Assembly: GCA_002840535.1 (NCBI GenBank)
Contig: PHBH01000007.1
Span: 80,033 to 144,032, forward strand
Source of the DNA: Deltaproteobacteria bacterium HGW-Deltaproteobacteria-15
Lineage (GTDB): Bacteria; Desulfobacterota; DSM-4660; Desulfatiglandales; HGW-15
Length of the DNA stretch: 64,000 nucleotides
Direction: 5' to 3'
Of the stretch, positions 18,072 through 26,662 are shown piece after piece. Position numbers and translations under genes: made by a program. Position 1 is the first letter of the stretch. Every line of letters starts with the position of its first letter. A model generated the notes under the pieces. The model searched no databases. It was not told where the DNA came from and saw only the letters and a list, made by a program, of their open reading frames with translations.

Positions 18072-18230
18072 AGGAATTCATCCGCAGTGAGATCGAGGTC
18101 CGCACTTCCCAGCAAGAATTACCAACAAATTCTTCCTATAATCCATGCGGCCTGCGCAACTACTACAAGGTCACTGCCCTTGGTGCTTATGCAACCATGA
18201 GGTTTACGCTATGCTCCTAGCGCCATGCTC

Positions 18231-19667
18231 TCAAACTTTGATCCCGGCCAGTCTCCTGGCCGCCTTCTTTTTGCTCTCTATGTCCGTTTCACGAAGTATC
18301 GTGACCCGGTGCGCCTCCGGGGAGCCGCCCCCATGGATGTCGGAAATCGTGTCCGCGCTTTCCATGGCCATTTTCTCCACCAGTCGAAACATCTTGATCC
18401 TGTTTTCCACCGGTACCCCGTCAACGCCCTTGAGGTACTTCTTGAGCATGGGGCCGATCTCCGGATGCTCGAGGTCCCGATCCGAGGGCAGGTCCGCGAC
18501 AAACCCGCCGCTCACATCCACCATGAGCCGGATTGCCTCTGCCATTTCTTTCCCCTCGTGGATCTTCGAAGCATTTGCGAGGACCGTGTCGATGAAGTAG
18601 GTGCCCGAGGGTTCTTTCTTTCCCTCGTAGGATGCTGCCAGGCAGCAGCCGTAAAGGGTCTCCGCCCTGTGGATCATATCGATGACTTTCTGCTTATGGT
18701 GCCCCGCCTTGGAAGTGCCGTTGTAATCCATCAATGTCAGGGCGGCCCCGATCATGCAGTCGATCTTCCCGGACTTGCACCCGCCGTGGCTCTGGCGGTG
18801 AAAAGAGGAAAACTTCACGACCATGTCCACGGCAAACTCGACCTCCCCGCACATGAATACCCTTTCCCACGGGACGAACACGTTGTTGAAAATGACGGTG
18901 GGGCAGTACTTGGAATAGAGCGTGTTGCCTACATCGCAGCCGTCCAGCTCACGCGAATCCAGGCTGGAGCGCCCGACCACGTGAACCAGCCCCGGCGCAT
19001 CCTGCGGGACGGCAAATGCCACGGCGTAATCCTCATCCCCTTTTCTGAGGGCTCGAGTGGGGAGAGCAATGATCTCATGGGAAGAGAGGGAGCCGGTCTG
19101 GTGAGCCTTCGCCCCTCGAACCACAATCCCGTCGGAGCGGCGCTCCACGACGCGCAAATACATATCCGGGTCGGCCTGCTCCTTGGGGCCGAGGGACCTG
19201 TCCCCTTTGACGTCCGTCACAGCGGCATTCGCCGCCAGGTCGTTCTTCTGGACATTCTTGAGAAACTCCAGAAAGCGCTTGTTGTACCCGGTGCCGTATT
19301 TCTTGTCGATGTCATAGGTGACGATCGAGAGCGTGGAAAGGCAGTCGAGACCCGTGCACCGCTGGTGGCAGGTGCCCACCCAGTTGCCGAGTTTTCTGTT
19401 GACCTTGACCCTTGCCACCAGATCCTCGATGGAGGAAGGAGGAAGGGTGAAACGATTGACCGGTTCATTGATGAGAGGGCTCCTGGTGACGATGAGGTCC
19501 CTGCATTCCGGTACGGAGGCCAGCTCATAGGTGGCTGCGGTAGCCTCGATTCCCGCTCTCAGACGCGGATTATCGACAATGTTCGTGAGACGCTCGCCGA
19601 ACATGTACACCTCAGGTTTCATCTTCCGCAATGACTCGATGTACTCTTCCCTTGTCTTTAAACCCAT
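18231..19667 (-). CDS. 4-hydroxybutyryl-CoA dehydratase / 4-hydroxyphenylacetate 3-hydroxylase family
   Basis: A 478-residue flavoprotein of the 4-HPA hydroxylase/AbfD family; AAGGAGG ten bases upstream supports the start MGLKTREEY. It keeps the four residues that bind the [4Fe-4S] cluster in Clostridium aminobutyricum 4-hydroxybutyryl-CoA dehydratase (C99, C103, H292, C299): here Cys100 and Cys104 in GTCHQRCTGLD, and His290 and Cys297 in FHRQSHGGCKSGK. That favours a cluster-containing radical dehydratase/isomerase (4-hydroxybutyryl-CoA to crotonyl-CoA, or a similar acyl-CoA) over an oxygen-using hydroxylase. A GntR regulator and SucCD-like ligase genes follow on its upstream side. Confidence 0.88.
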   Translation of the reverse strand: MGLKTREEYIESLRKMKPEVYMFGERLTNIVDNPRLRAGIEATAATYELASVPECRDLIVTRSPLINEPVNRFTLPPSSIEDLVARVKVNRKLGNWVGTCHQRCTGLDCLSTLSIVTYDIDKKYGTGYNKRFLEFLKNVQKNDLAANAAVTDVKGDRSLGPKEQADPDMYLRVVERRSDGIVVRGAKAHQTGSLSSHEIIALPTRALRKGDEDYAVAFAVPQDAPGLVHVVGRSSLDSRELDGCDVGNTLYSKYCPTVIFNNVFVPWERVFMCGEVEFAVDMVVKFSSFHRQSHGGCKSGKIDCMIGAALTLMDYNGTSKAGHHKQKVIDMIHRAETLYGCCLAASYEGKKEPSGTYFIDTVLANASKIHEGKEMAEAIRLMVDVSGGFVADLPSDRDLEHPEIGPMLKKYLKGVDGVPVENRIKMFRLVEKMAMESADTISDIHGGGSPEAHRVTILRETDIESKKKAARRLAGIKV

Positions 19668-19785
19668 TCTGTTTGTTCCTCCTTGGTTCATGATCAATGA
19701 TCAAGTATTCTGACATTCGTGTCTCTATGGTCTTCGTCTGGGACTGAAAGACGATATTCCTCCGATAGAACAGGAAGAGCCCGAA

Positions 19786-19871
19786 CCGCAAAGACGCCAA
19801 GAGCGCCAAGAAAGACTCCGTCCTTCGTGCCTCTGGCAAGCCTTTCTCAGCGCCTTTGCGCCTCTGCGAGA
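19786..19871. repeat. Degenerate inverted repeat, CGCAAAGACGC class
   Basis: Left arm 19786-19814 (CCGCAAAGACGCCAAGAGCG..) and right arm 19841-19871 (..CGCCTTTGCGCCTCTGCG..) are imperfect reverse complements. A related element lies at 60489-60555. Confidence 0.5.
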
Positions 19872-19881
19872 GATTATTCTT

Positions 19882-20583
19882 TCAGAACCCCAGCGCTTCC
19901 TGTTCCTTCAGGATCTGCCTGAGACTCCCGAGCACCTGCTTCTTCACATTCTGGATGTGTTCTGAGAGCACCTTTTTTGCCCCTCTGAGATCCCGGGCCA
20001 CCACGAGATCGAAGATCTCCTGGTGCTCCCTGTCCACAGCCTCCAGAGAGGAAAGGGGGAGGTAGTTTCCCCCGTACTTCAGAAACAGGAGATCGAAGAT
20101 GTTTCGAAGCATGCGGAGCTGCGTTTCCTTTCCGGAGAGTGCGGCGAGGGCCAGGTGGAATTCCGTGTTCTTGAAGAGCCGCTCCTTCAGGTAGACTTCC
20201 CGGACTGCCGAGAGGTGTGCCTCCAGGGCACGCTTGAGCAACTCCTCCCCTTTACGGTCCAGCCGTTCGATGGCAGACGGCAGGAGCGAAGGCTCCAGGA
20301 GTTGCCGAAGCTCGTAAATCTCCTCCACCTCCTCGATGCTCGACGGCGCCACGCTGTAGCCGCGGTTGGGTTCATGGCGAACAAAACCCTGGATCTCCAG
20401 CCATTTCAGCGCCTGAATGATGGGGGTGGGACTCATCTCCAGCCGCTCGGCCAGCTCACGGTAGGCAATCTTCTGCCCGGGGGTGAGCTCCTTCTGATAG
20501 AGCATCCGCCTGAGTCCAGTGTATGCCTTTTGGCTGCTGTCCGACTGCATGGCCGGGTCATAAGCCCTTTTCGGTCCTTCCAC
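19882..20583 (-). CDS. GntR family transcriptional regulator (FCD type)
   Basis: A 233-residue repressor-type regulator. It starts at GTG (20583), six bases after AGGAAG. Residues about 17-82 are the winged helix (TPGQKIAYRELAERLEMSP, then ALKWLEIQGFV and the wing EPNRGYSVAP). Residues 85-220 are the all-helical FCD effector domain with the metal-ligand pattern ..ENTEFHLALAALSG-like (NTEFHLAL), EHQEIFDLV and LSEHIQ. It is divergent from the SucCD-like genes and upstream of the dehydratase gene, so it probably controls one or both in response to an organic acid or acyl-CoA (inference). Confidence 0.9.
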   Translation of the reverse strand: MEGPKRAYDPAMQSDSSQKAYTGLRRMLYQKELTPGQKIAYRELAERLEMSPTPIIQALKWLEIQGFVRHEPNRGYSVAPSSIEEVEEIYELRQLLEPSLLPSAIERLDRKGEELLKRALEAHLSAVREVYLKERLFKNTEFHLALAALSGKETQLRMLRNIFDLLFLKYGGNYLPLSSLEAVDREHQEIFDLVVARDLRGAKKVLSEHIQNVKKQVLGSLRQILKEQEALGF

Positions 20584-20717
20584 GGATCACTTCCTGATTT
20601 AATATTTGATTACATTTTTAATTAAATTTTGTGGCATCCGTCAAGTTTTTTTGCTAAGAGGGGGCGAAGGGCTTCCGGACCGGAAGCCCTGCATCCCTTC
20701 AAAAGAGGTCTTCGGCC
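20584..20717. promoter_or_regulatory. Divergent promoter region of gntR and the sucCD-like operon
   Basis: A 134-bp divergent gap with an AT-rich core containing the palindrome TTTAATTAAA (20617-20626) and nearby TTTAATATTTGATTACA. A GntR operator here is plausible but the half-sites are not clear. Confidence 0.45.
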
Positions 20718-21917
20718 ATGAGGTTATACGAACACGAGGCGGCGGATATTTTCGAGAGCGTGGGGATTCCTGTTCCCCGGCGGGGCGTTGTTCATAGTTC
20801 CGAGGAAGCGGTCGATCTGGCCGGCAGGATCGGGTACCCGGTCATGTTGAAATCCCAGGTCCTTGTCGGCGGGCGGGGACTTGCAGGCGGGATCAAGGCG
20901 GCTGCCTCGCCCGAAGAAGTCGAGGACCTGGCAAGAGCGCTTTTCAACCTGGAGATAAGGTCCCTGCCTGTCCGCAAGATTCTGGTCAGCGAAAAGGTGA
21001 ACGCATCAAAGGAACTCTACGTGGGGATCGCCATCGACGGGTCTTCGGGCAAGCCGGTGGTGATCGCGAGCACCGAGGGGGGGGTTCAGATTGAACAAAC
21101 CGCCAGGGAAAGGCCTGAGAAGGTTGCGCGCACGCATGTAAACCCTGACTTCGGCTTTCATGCCTACCAGGCGCGATCTCTGCTGCAGGGTCTGGGCTTT
21201 TCCCAGCGCGTGCTCATCTCCTGTTCCGATGTGCTTGTTCGCCTCTTCAACGTATTCACGCGTTGGGAGGCGCTCATTGCAGAAATCAACCCCCTGCTGG
21301 TCCTCCCCAATGAAGGAGTCCTGGCGGTAGATGCCCGCATGGAGGTAGACAACTCGGCCCTGCACCGCATCGCCCATCCGCTTCCGGAATATCTCGACCG
21401 TTTCGAGAACCCCATCGAGCGGAAAGGAAGGGAGATCGGGGTCACATATGTGGATCTCGACGGTGACATCGGACTCATATCCTCAGGGGCCGGCCTGGGC
21501 ATGGCCACCATGGATATCATCGGGCAGAGGCTCCGGCCCGCCAATTTTCTGGAGACCGGAGGGGGCATTACGGAGAAGCTGCTCTACCAATGCATGGAGC
21601 TGGTGATGATGAAGCCGGACCTGAGGGCGCTCTTCATCAACGTGTATGGGGGCATAAACCCGATTCAAGAGGGGGCCCGCGGCGTGGTCCGCTATATCCG
21701 GGAGCACAATGTCACGCTGCCGGTCGTCGCAAAGGCTCTCGGAAATCGACAGGAAGAAACCTGGGAGATCCTCCGATCCGGGGGGGTGCATGTGGTAACC
21801 GAGACCGCTACGGAAGCAGCCGTGCAAAGGCTTTGCGACCTGCTGGACGGGGAGGACGGAAAAGCAAACAAATCTACTATCGATGTGGGGGCGGCTCATG
21901 GGCATTTTGCTGGATGA
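20718..21917 (+). CDS. ADP-forming succinyl-CoA/malyl-CoA ligase-like beta subunit
   Basis: A 399-residue ATP-grasp protein with the SucC layout: ATP-grasp domain (MRLYEHEAADIFESVGIPVP, VMLKSQVLVGGRGLAGGIK, EINPLLV, DARMEVDN) and C-terminal ligase flavodoxin-like domain (GLISSGAGLGMATMDII, NFLETGGGI, FINVYGGINPIQEGARGVV). It forms or cleaves an acyl-CoA with nucleotide. Bona fide SucC usually has GRGKAGGVK where this has GRGLAGGIK, and the separate regulator argues for a dicarboxylate other than succinate; this is inference. Its 3' end overlaps the alpha-subunit gene by 20 bp. Confidence 0.87.
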   Translation: MRLYEHEAADIFESVGIPVPRRGVVHSSEEAVDLAGRIGYPVMLKSQVLVGGRGLAGGIKAAASPEEVEDLARALFNLEIRSLPVRKILVSEKVNASKELYVGIAIDGSSGKPVVIASTEGGVQIEQTARERPEKVARTHVNPDFGFHAYQARSLLQGLGFSQRVLISCSDVLVRLFNVFTRWEALIAEINPLLVLPNEGVLAVDARMEVDNSALHRIAHPLPEYLDRFENPIERKGREIGVTYVDLDGDIGLISSGAGLGMATMDIIGQRLRPANFLETGGGITEKLLYQCMELVMMKPDLRALFINVYGGINPIQEGARGVVRYIREHNVTLPVVAKALGNRQEETWEILRSGGVHVVTETATEAAVQRLCDLLDGEDGKANKSTIDVGAAHGHFAG

Positions 21918-22770
21918 CAAGACGCGGGTTATTGTTCAGGGAATCACAGGGAAAATAGGGGCGGTCCAGACCCGCTGGATGCTGGAGTACGGAACCCCTG
22001 TTGTCGCAGGAGTGACTCCCGGGAAGGGTGGCGCCTCCGTCGAAGGGGTCCCGGTATTCGACAGTGTGGAGCAAGCCGTAAAGGAGACCGGCGCCAACGC
22101 CTCGGTGTTTTTCGTGCCGGCCCCTTTTGTCCTGGATGCGTTTTATGAGACAGTGGATGCGGGCGTTCGTTTCATCGTGGTCGTGCCCGAGCATGTGCCT
22201 GTTCATGACGTCGTCAGGATGAGATCCTATGCCATGAAAAAGGGGGTCTATGCCCTCGGCCCGACCACCCCCGGCATCCTGGTCCCAGGCAAGGGGAAGA
22301 TGGGGATTATGCCGGCATCGCTGTTTGCCCCCGGGAAAGTCGGCATCATCTCTCGCAGCGGCACGCTCAGTTATGAATTCGCGGGCATCCTTTCCGAGAG
22401 GCGAATCGGTCAGAGTGCCGTGGTAGGGATGGGCGCGGACCCCGTGATCCTCATGAACCTCACGGAGATCCTGAAATTCTTTGAGGAGGACGATGAAACC
22501 GAAGGGGTCATCATCGTCGGCGAGGTTGGAGGGGAGCAGGAGGAGCAGGCGGCGCAGTACATTGCGGAGAAGATGAAGAAGCCTGTGGCCGCCTATATCG
22601 CAGGGAAATTCTCTCCCCGGGGCAAGCGTATGGGCCATGCCGGGGCAATCATTCGGGGCACGGCCGGAACCGTGGAGGAAAAGGTGAAGGCCATGGCCGC
22701 CGCCGGAGTGGAGACGCTTCCCACCCCGGTGCACGTTCTGGATTGGGCCGAGAAGCACAACCTTCAGTGA
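21898..22770 (+). CDS. ADP-forming succinyl-CoA/malyl-CoA ligase-like alpha subunit
   Basis: A 290-residue SucD-like subunit. [21 protein letters not shown] is the CoA-binding Rossmann start; the phospho-accepting His is in [16 protein letters not shown], and [17 protein letters not shown] and [15 protein letters not shown] are family hallmarks. The upstream ATG at 21883 is less likely because GGGGGC precedes 21898. With the beta subunit it would form the alpha-beta ligase. Its end lies six bases from the convergent radical SAM gene. Confidence 0.89.
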   Translation: MGILLDDKTRVIVQGITGKIGAVQTRWMLEYGTPVVAGVTPGKGGASVEGVPVFDSVEQAVKETGANASVFFVPAPFVLDAFYETVDAGVRFIVVVPEHVPVHDVVRMRSYAMKKGVYALGPTTPGILVPGKGKMGIMPASLFAPGKVGIISRSGTLSYEFAGILSERRIGQSAVVGMGADPVILMNLTEILKFFEEDDETEGVIIVGEVGGEQEEQAAQYIAEKMKKPVAAYIAGKFSPRGKRMGHAGAIIRGTAGTVEEKVKAMAAAGVETLPTPVHVLDWAEKHNLQ

Positions 22771-22776
22771 ACCGGC

Positions 22777-23877
22777 TCACATGAACCGCTTGGGGCAGCT
22801 TTGGCAGGCCCGGTCAGGGCGGCCGGAAGCAAGGCTCTCGCGAAACTGCCGATACTCGTCGCTTTCCCAGATTGCCAGGGGATCCCGTTCAAGCACGTTG
22901 CCGAACACGCGGCGACGGGGATCTGCGACCTCTGCGGGCACATTCACATAGACGCACGGCGATATCGAACCATCGGCCGAGACAAAGAGGGTGCGGCCGA
23001 TGTTCTCCCGGCAGCTCGTGCCGTCGGCGGAGGAGTCGGGCAGTTCGTAGTGGAAGCCCAGGCCCATCCTCACCGCCTCTGCGGAAGTCTCACTGAGAAT
23101 GGCCTCGGCCCGCTCGATCTTCTCGGGCTCCATAGGCCCGACCGCCTCGGCCTCAAGACCGGGCCCGGCGATGTAGTCCAGGGTGGAAATGATCGAAGCG
23201 TGCACTCCCAACCTTTTCATCAGCGCCGGCAGGCCGCGCACCGCCTCCATGTTGGAGGCCAGCATAAGATAGGCGAAGTGGATCTCCAGGTGCACGGCCA
23301 TGTGCTTCTGCCTCACGGCCTGCAGCGTTGAGACCGCCTCGCAGACCCGGTCGAAATCGACACCGAGCCGCGAACGGTTGTTCTCGGCCTTGGCTCCGGC
23401 GAGCGAGAAGGCCACGATATCGATTCCGCTGTCGATGATCCGGAGGGCGATCGTCTCATCCATGCAGAGCCCGCAGGTGGTGGTGGAGACCTGACATCCG
23501 GCTCTTCGGGCAAGTCCGGCCATGTCGAAAAAGGCCGGATTGAGCAGGGGCTCGCCCCAGCCTTGAAGATGCACCCGGGCCGATCGCCGCATCAGGGGCC
23601 AGAGGCGCGAGAAGGTGGAGATCTCCATATCGCGTGAGCGCCATCGATCCCGCAGGGTGGTGTGGGGGCAGTAGATGCAGCGGCCAGGACAGCGCGAGGT
23701 GACTTCCACCTGGATGCAGTCAAGGGGTCTCCGCACTCCGAAAAGCGCCTCCTTCACGGTTTCCCAGAAGCCCGGCTCGCGGAACTCCTCCTTTCCTTCC
23801 TTCGCTTCTGTCGATCTTTTTTCGATACTCGACGTTTTTCGAGATCCCGTGTTCTGCATTCCCTGTTTCTTCTTCAT
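22777..23877 (-). CDS. Radical SAM protein with SPASM-like C-terminus
   Basis: A 366-residue radical S-adenosylmethionine enzyme. The ATG at 23877 overlaps the upstream stop by four bases (ATGA) and follows GGAGGAAGAG. After a charged, low-complexity N-terminal 40 residues, the cluster motif is SRCPGRCIYC (Cys63, Cys67, Cys70), followed by a radical SAM barrel (VHLQGWGEPLLNPAFFDMA is the GGE-like SAM strand). The C-terminal region has Cys residues spaced as in SPASM/twitch domains (SCRENIGRTLFVS, ISPCVYVN, RACQSCPKRFM). Such enzymes often modify peptides or proteins. No short precursor peptide is obvious next to it; the two preceding genes are acyltransferase-like. Confidence 0.88.
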   Translation of the reverse strand: MKKKQGMQNTGSRKTSSIEKRSTEAKEGKEEFREPGFWETVKEALFGVRRPLDCIQVEVTSRCPGRCIYCPHTTLRDRWRSRDMEISTFSRLWPLMRRSARVHLQGWGEPLLNPAFFDMAGLARRAGCQVSTTTCGLCMDETIALRIIDSGIDIVAFSLAGAKAENNRSRLGVDFDRVCEAVSTLQAVRQKHMAVHLEIHFAYLMLASNMEAVRGLPALMKRLGVHASIISTLDYIAGPGLEAEAVGPMEPEKIERAEAILSETSAEAVRMGLGFHYELPDSSADGTSCRENIGRTLFVSADGSISPCVYVNVPAEVADPRRRVFGNVLERDPLAIWESDEYRQFRESLASGRPDRACQSCPKRFM

Positions 23878-24725
23878 GACCTCTTCCTCCGGAGCATGCC
23901 GCGCACTTTCGAGAAGACACCGAGCGAGCCCGGTTCCCAGCTCACCTCCACATAGGGCAGAAAAGGGGTTCCGCCCCACTTGCATTTGAAAAAGCGGATG
24001 GAGTCGCTTATCCCCAGCCCCAGGTTCATGCGCGTCTGGCCCCGCTCGTGCGCTTCCTCCAGGAGCCCGGAAAGCGTCAGATCTGCGCTGCCCGGTGGTG
24101 CGAGGGCCGGGTCCCGGAAGCAGAACATGAAAAAAGCGGTGGAGAGTGAACCGAATTCTCCTATGGCAAATGCGGCCAGCTTCCCATCCGATCGGCGGGC
24201 GGAGACGACCAGCGCCCCGGCAGAAGCTTCAACATAGTTTCCCATTTGCCGAAAGATGTGACGGGTGCCCGCCTCTAGAGTCCGTCCGTCCAGATAGCGT
24301 TGCGCAAGCGCCATGTGGTCATCCAGGAGCGCGCGGCCGCGATCGAGGGTCAACTCCCGGCCCGCCCGGCGCAGGAGGTTTCTCAGCTTGGGGCTCGGCG
24401 ACGGAGGCAGCGTCAGGGCGAAATATTCATCTCTCCTCTCCAGAACGGAGGCCGGGGCCTGCGGCGGACGAGCCGGACCGATTACGGTCAAACGGCCGAG
24501 CCCCGGCGTCTTGAGGGCCTGTTCGACGGCATCGGCCATTGCGCCTTCGTCGCGGGGATCGTGCAGGGGATATCCCACCAGGACCGTGGACTCCTCGGAT
24601 ACGTAACCCACACATGATTCAAACAGTCTCGGCTTCGATCCTGCCACGGCGCAGACATAGTCCGGCACCTGCTCGGGCACGGCGGCCTCGGCGGTAAAGC
24701 GGGCAAATCGGTCCGGCCCGATCAT
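23874..24725 (-). CDS. GNAT/FemAB-like acyltransferase, stand-alone paralogue
   Basis: A 283-residue protein starting MIGPDRF; the start overlaps the previous stop by four bases (ATGA) and follows GGAGGGG. It aligns along its whole length with the N-terminal half of the upstream neighbour: VLVGYPLHD, ERRDEYFALTLP and especially LGLGISDSIRFFKCKWGG, a pattern seen in GNAT/FemAB-type transferases (Leu-Gly-Leu-Gly then FK.KWGG). The middle segment DGKLAAFAIGEF is the acetyltransferase-like strand pair. The substrate is unknown. Coupling to the radical SAM gene implies action in one pathway. Confidence 0.7.
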   Translation of the reverse strand: MIGPDRFARFTAEAAVPEQVPDYVCAVAGSKPRLFESCVGYVSEESTVLVGYPLHDPRDEGAMADAVEQALKTPGLGRLTVIGPARPPQAPASVLERRDEYFALTLPPSPSPKLRNLLRRAGRELTLDRGRALLDDHMALAQRYLDGRTLEAGTRHIFRQMGNYVEASAGALVVSARRSDGKLAAFAIGEFGSLSTAFFMFCFRDPALAPPGSADLTLSGLLEEAHERGQTRMNLGLGISDSIRFFKCKWGGTPFLPYVEVSWEPGSLGVFSKVRGMLRRKRS

Positions 24726-26416
24726 CGTCCCCTCCTGACGCTGAACCCGGCCTCGGCCAGCATGGTGCATAGATTAATCATATGGGCCGAACCCACGAAC
24801 ACCGCACAGCGCCCCTGTTCGATGAAAGGGCGCATGCGTTCCAGAAACCTGGCGTCCCTCCGGCCGATGACGAGCTCGGTGCGGGTCGGGAATTCCAGGC
24901 TGGTGCCGAACATGTTCTCTACATCCCCCTTGAGGTAGGCGCGAATGTTGCGTTCGATGTAGCGGTTCCACTTGCGGCACTGCCGGAGAAAGTTCAGAAT
25001 CCGGCTGATGGAGATGCCCTCCAGAGTTTCGATTTGTTCCGGGATGCTCTCCATGCAGTGCACCGACTTGCCCATTTCGTGCGCAAGGCCCCAGGCCTCG
25101 AGGTCCACGGATTGGGTCCAGCCCTTGCGTGCGAGAAAGCTGCTCCACAGGGAGAAAAAGGCCATCCATGGCCGGGTCTGGGAGAGAAGGGCGCGAACGT
25201 CCGGAGGATTGGGGTATTCAAGGCCCATCAGCCCGGCCCAGAAGCCTCTTGGTCCGCAGACCACCCGCTCCAGGGTCCGGATCTCCTGTTCGGAGAGCGA
25301 GTCCATGATTGGAGGGCGCCTTTCAGGGGCAGTGTCGCGCCCGGCCCTGGAGACCTGTGCCAGGCTCTCCGGGTCGAGAGGGCCTTCGAAGAGAACCGTG
25401 TCGACCTTTTCGAAGAGATCCCGAAAGGAACGCTCGAAGCTGTAGCAGAAAAAGTGCGCCGTGCCGCCGATCCAGGAGCGGCGGCCGCCCTTCTCGAGTT
25501 CCCAAAGCATTGCGAACTTGCGCTGCCGGGGCAGGCTTGCCATGAACTCCCTCTTGGACATGGGTTCCCGGGGCATGGAGACCAGGGTGCGCATGAATCC
25601 GCTCACGGCATCGCGCAACTGGGGTTCTGCCTGCCATTCAGCCATCTCATAGGGAACCCCCGGAGATGCCCCCCATTTGGTCTTGAATCGGCGGATGGAC
25701 TCGTTCACCCCGAGCCCCAGGTGCAGGAATTCCTTGCCCTCTTTCCGGGCGATGCCGATCATCTCCCGGAAAAGCAGGTCCGAGGCATGGGGGGTGTAAT
25801 GAATGCGGGAGTGTGCGCCGATCAGATAGCTCGTAAAACGTCGTGGCGCCGAGTCCAGAAGCAGGCAGGCGGCCAGGTTGCCGTTCCGGTCCCAAGCGTT
25901 CAGGAGCGAAAGGCCGGGAGCGCTTTGAAGCACCGCTTCAGTCCGGGCGAAGAGCTCGCGCACGTTAGCCGGCAGCGGGACCCGGGCCACAAATTCCGCC
26001 CAGAGCCTCCGATGAGCAGGCGTGAAGGCGGTGCTTCGCTCCACTATGAGCACGTCGGCGGCCCGTTCCGCCGACCGCTCCAACCGGCCGGGGACGGAGC
26101 CATTGGCCGGCAGAACATAATATTGATCACGGTCCCGGCGAAAACCCTGCAGCCGTTCGGGAAGGGCCGGGCAAATGGCCCAGCAATCCCTGGCGCGGAT
26201 GCGACGCAGCGCCCCGGCGAGCGCTTCTTCGAACCCCTCGGGAGTGTACCCGCCTTCCAGCGGATAGCCCACGGCCAGCAGCCACTCCTCTGCCGCTATG
26301 AAGAGGTAGGCCCCTTCCAGAAACGGCTCACCGCCAGACATGGCGGCCATAAAAGCGGCTGAATGCTCGGGAACCGTTGCCTTCTCGAGGATCGTGCTGA
26401 TATCGACAGGAGACAA
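24722..26416 (-). CDS. GNAT-like acyltransferase fused to TraB/GumN domain
   Basis: A 564-residue two-part protein. Residues 1-270 match the downstream acyltransferase-like paralogue (LLAVGYPLEGG, RDRDQYYVLP, LGLGVNESIRRFKTKWGA). Residues 295-564 look like a TraB/GumN (TIKI-type) domain: first GX2H motif GTAH (Gly318-His321), a Glu in VLFEGPLD (Glu344), MESIPEQIETLEGI (about 455-468), Arg520 in GRRDARFLERM and the second GX2H motif GSAH (Gly542-His545). TraB/GumN proteins are thought to be metal-dependent peptidases. No signal peptide or membrane segment is visible, so the product seems cytoplasmic. It is the first gene of the three-gene operon. Confidence 0.75.
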   Translation of the reverse strand: MSPVDISTILEKATVPEHSAAFMAAMSGGEPFLEGAYLFIAAEEWLLAVGYPLEGGYTPEGFEEALAGALRRIRARDCWAICPALPERLQGFRRDRDQYYVLPANGSVPGRLERSAERAADVLIVERSTAFTPAHRRLWAEFVARVPLPANVRELFARTEAVLQSAPGLSLLNAWDRNGNLAACLLLDSAPRRFTSYLIGAHSRIHYTPHASDLLFREMIGIARKEGKEFLHLGLGVNESIRRFKTKWGASPGVPYEMAEWQAEPQLRDAVSGFMRTLVSMPREPMSKREFMASLPRQRKFAMLWELEKGGRRSWIGGTAHFFCYSFERSFRDLFEKVDTVLFEGPLDPESLAQVSRAGRDTAPERRPPIMDSLSEQEIRTLERVVCGPRGFWAGLMGLEYPNPPDVRALLSQTRPWMAFFSLWSSFLARKGWTQSVDLEAWGLAHEMGKSVHCMESIPEQIETLEGISISRILNFLRQCRKWNRYIERNIRAYLKGDVENMFGTSLEFPTRTELVIGRRDARFLERMRPFIEQGRCAVFVGSAHMINLCTMLAEAGFSVRRGR

Positions 26417-26662
26417 AGGAAGCGTCCCTCATATCAAGGTGCATCAATTTAACGATAGCCTTCTACATGCATATTAGTACCACTTGTCGAGCGCCATTCC
26501 AACAGCCACAGATTCATGCCAGACCATTGGCTCGAGAGGCGGTTCCTCGTGCGCCACAAAAACAGCAGGTGAAAAGGGTTTACCGGAGTTGCAAATGAGG
26601 CCCCATTCGTGCAATCCTGCCGGGACTTTGTTCGATGCACTGGAGGGGAGGCGGGGGATATT

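Larger units (their letters stand above)
17555..18230. other. 676-bp intergenic region holding hairpin and inverted-repeat element
   Basis: No open frame looks coding. It carries the promoter of the thiolase gene on its left side, a 14-bp-stem hairpin at 17887-17924 and a perfect 31-bp inverted repeat at 17974-18071. Confidence 0.6.

Noticed and set aside
24782..26362. 526-codon plus-strand frame
   Set aside because: Antisense to the TraB-fusion gene. I considered whether the plus frame was the real one, but the GX2H motifs, paralogy and ATGA couplings favour the minus strand.
22777..26416. Classical RiPP cluster with precursor peptide
   Set aside because: No short precursor-like frame with a ribosome site was found beside the radical SAM gene, so I do not name it a RiPP locus.
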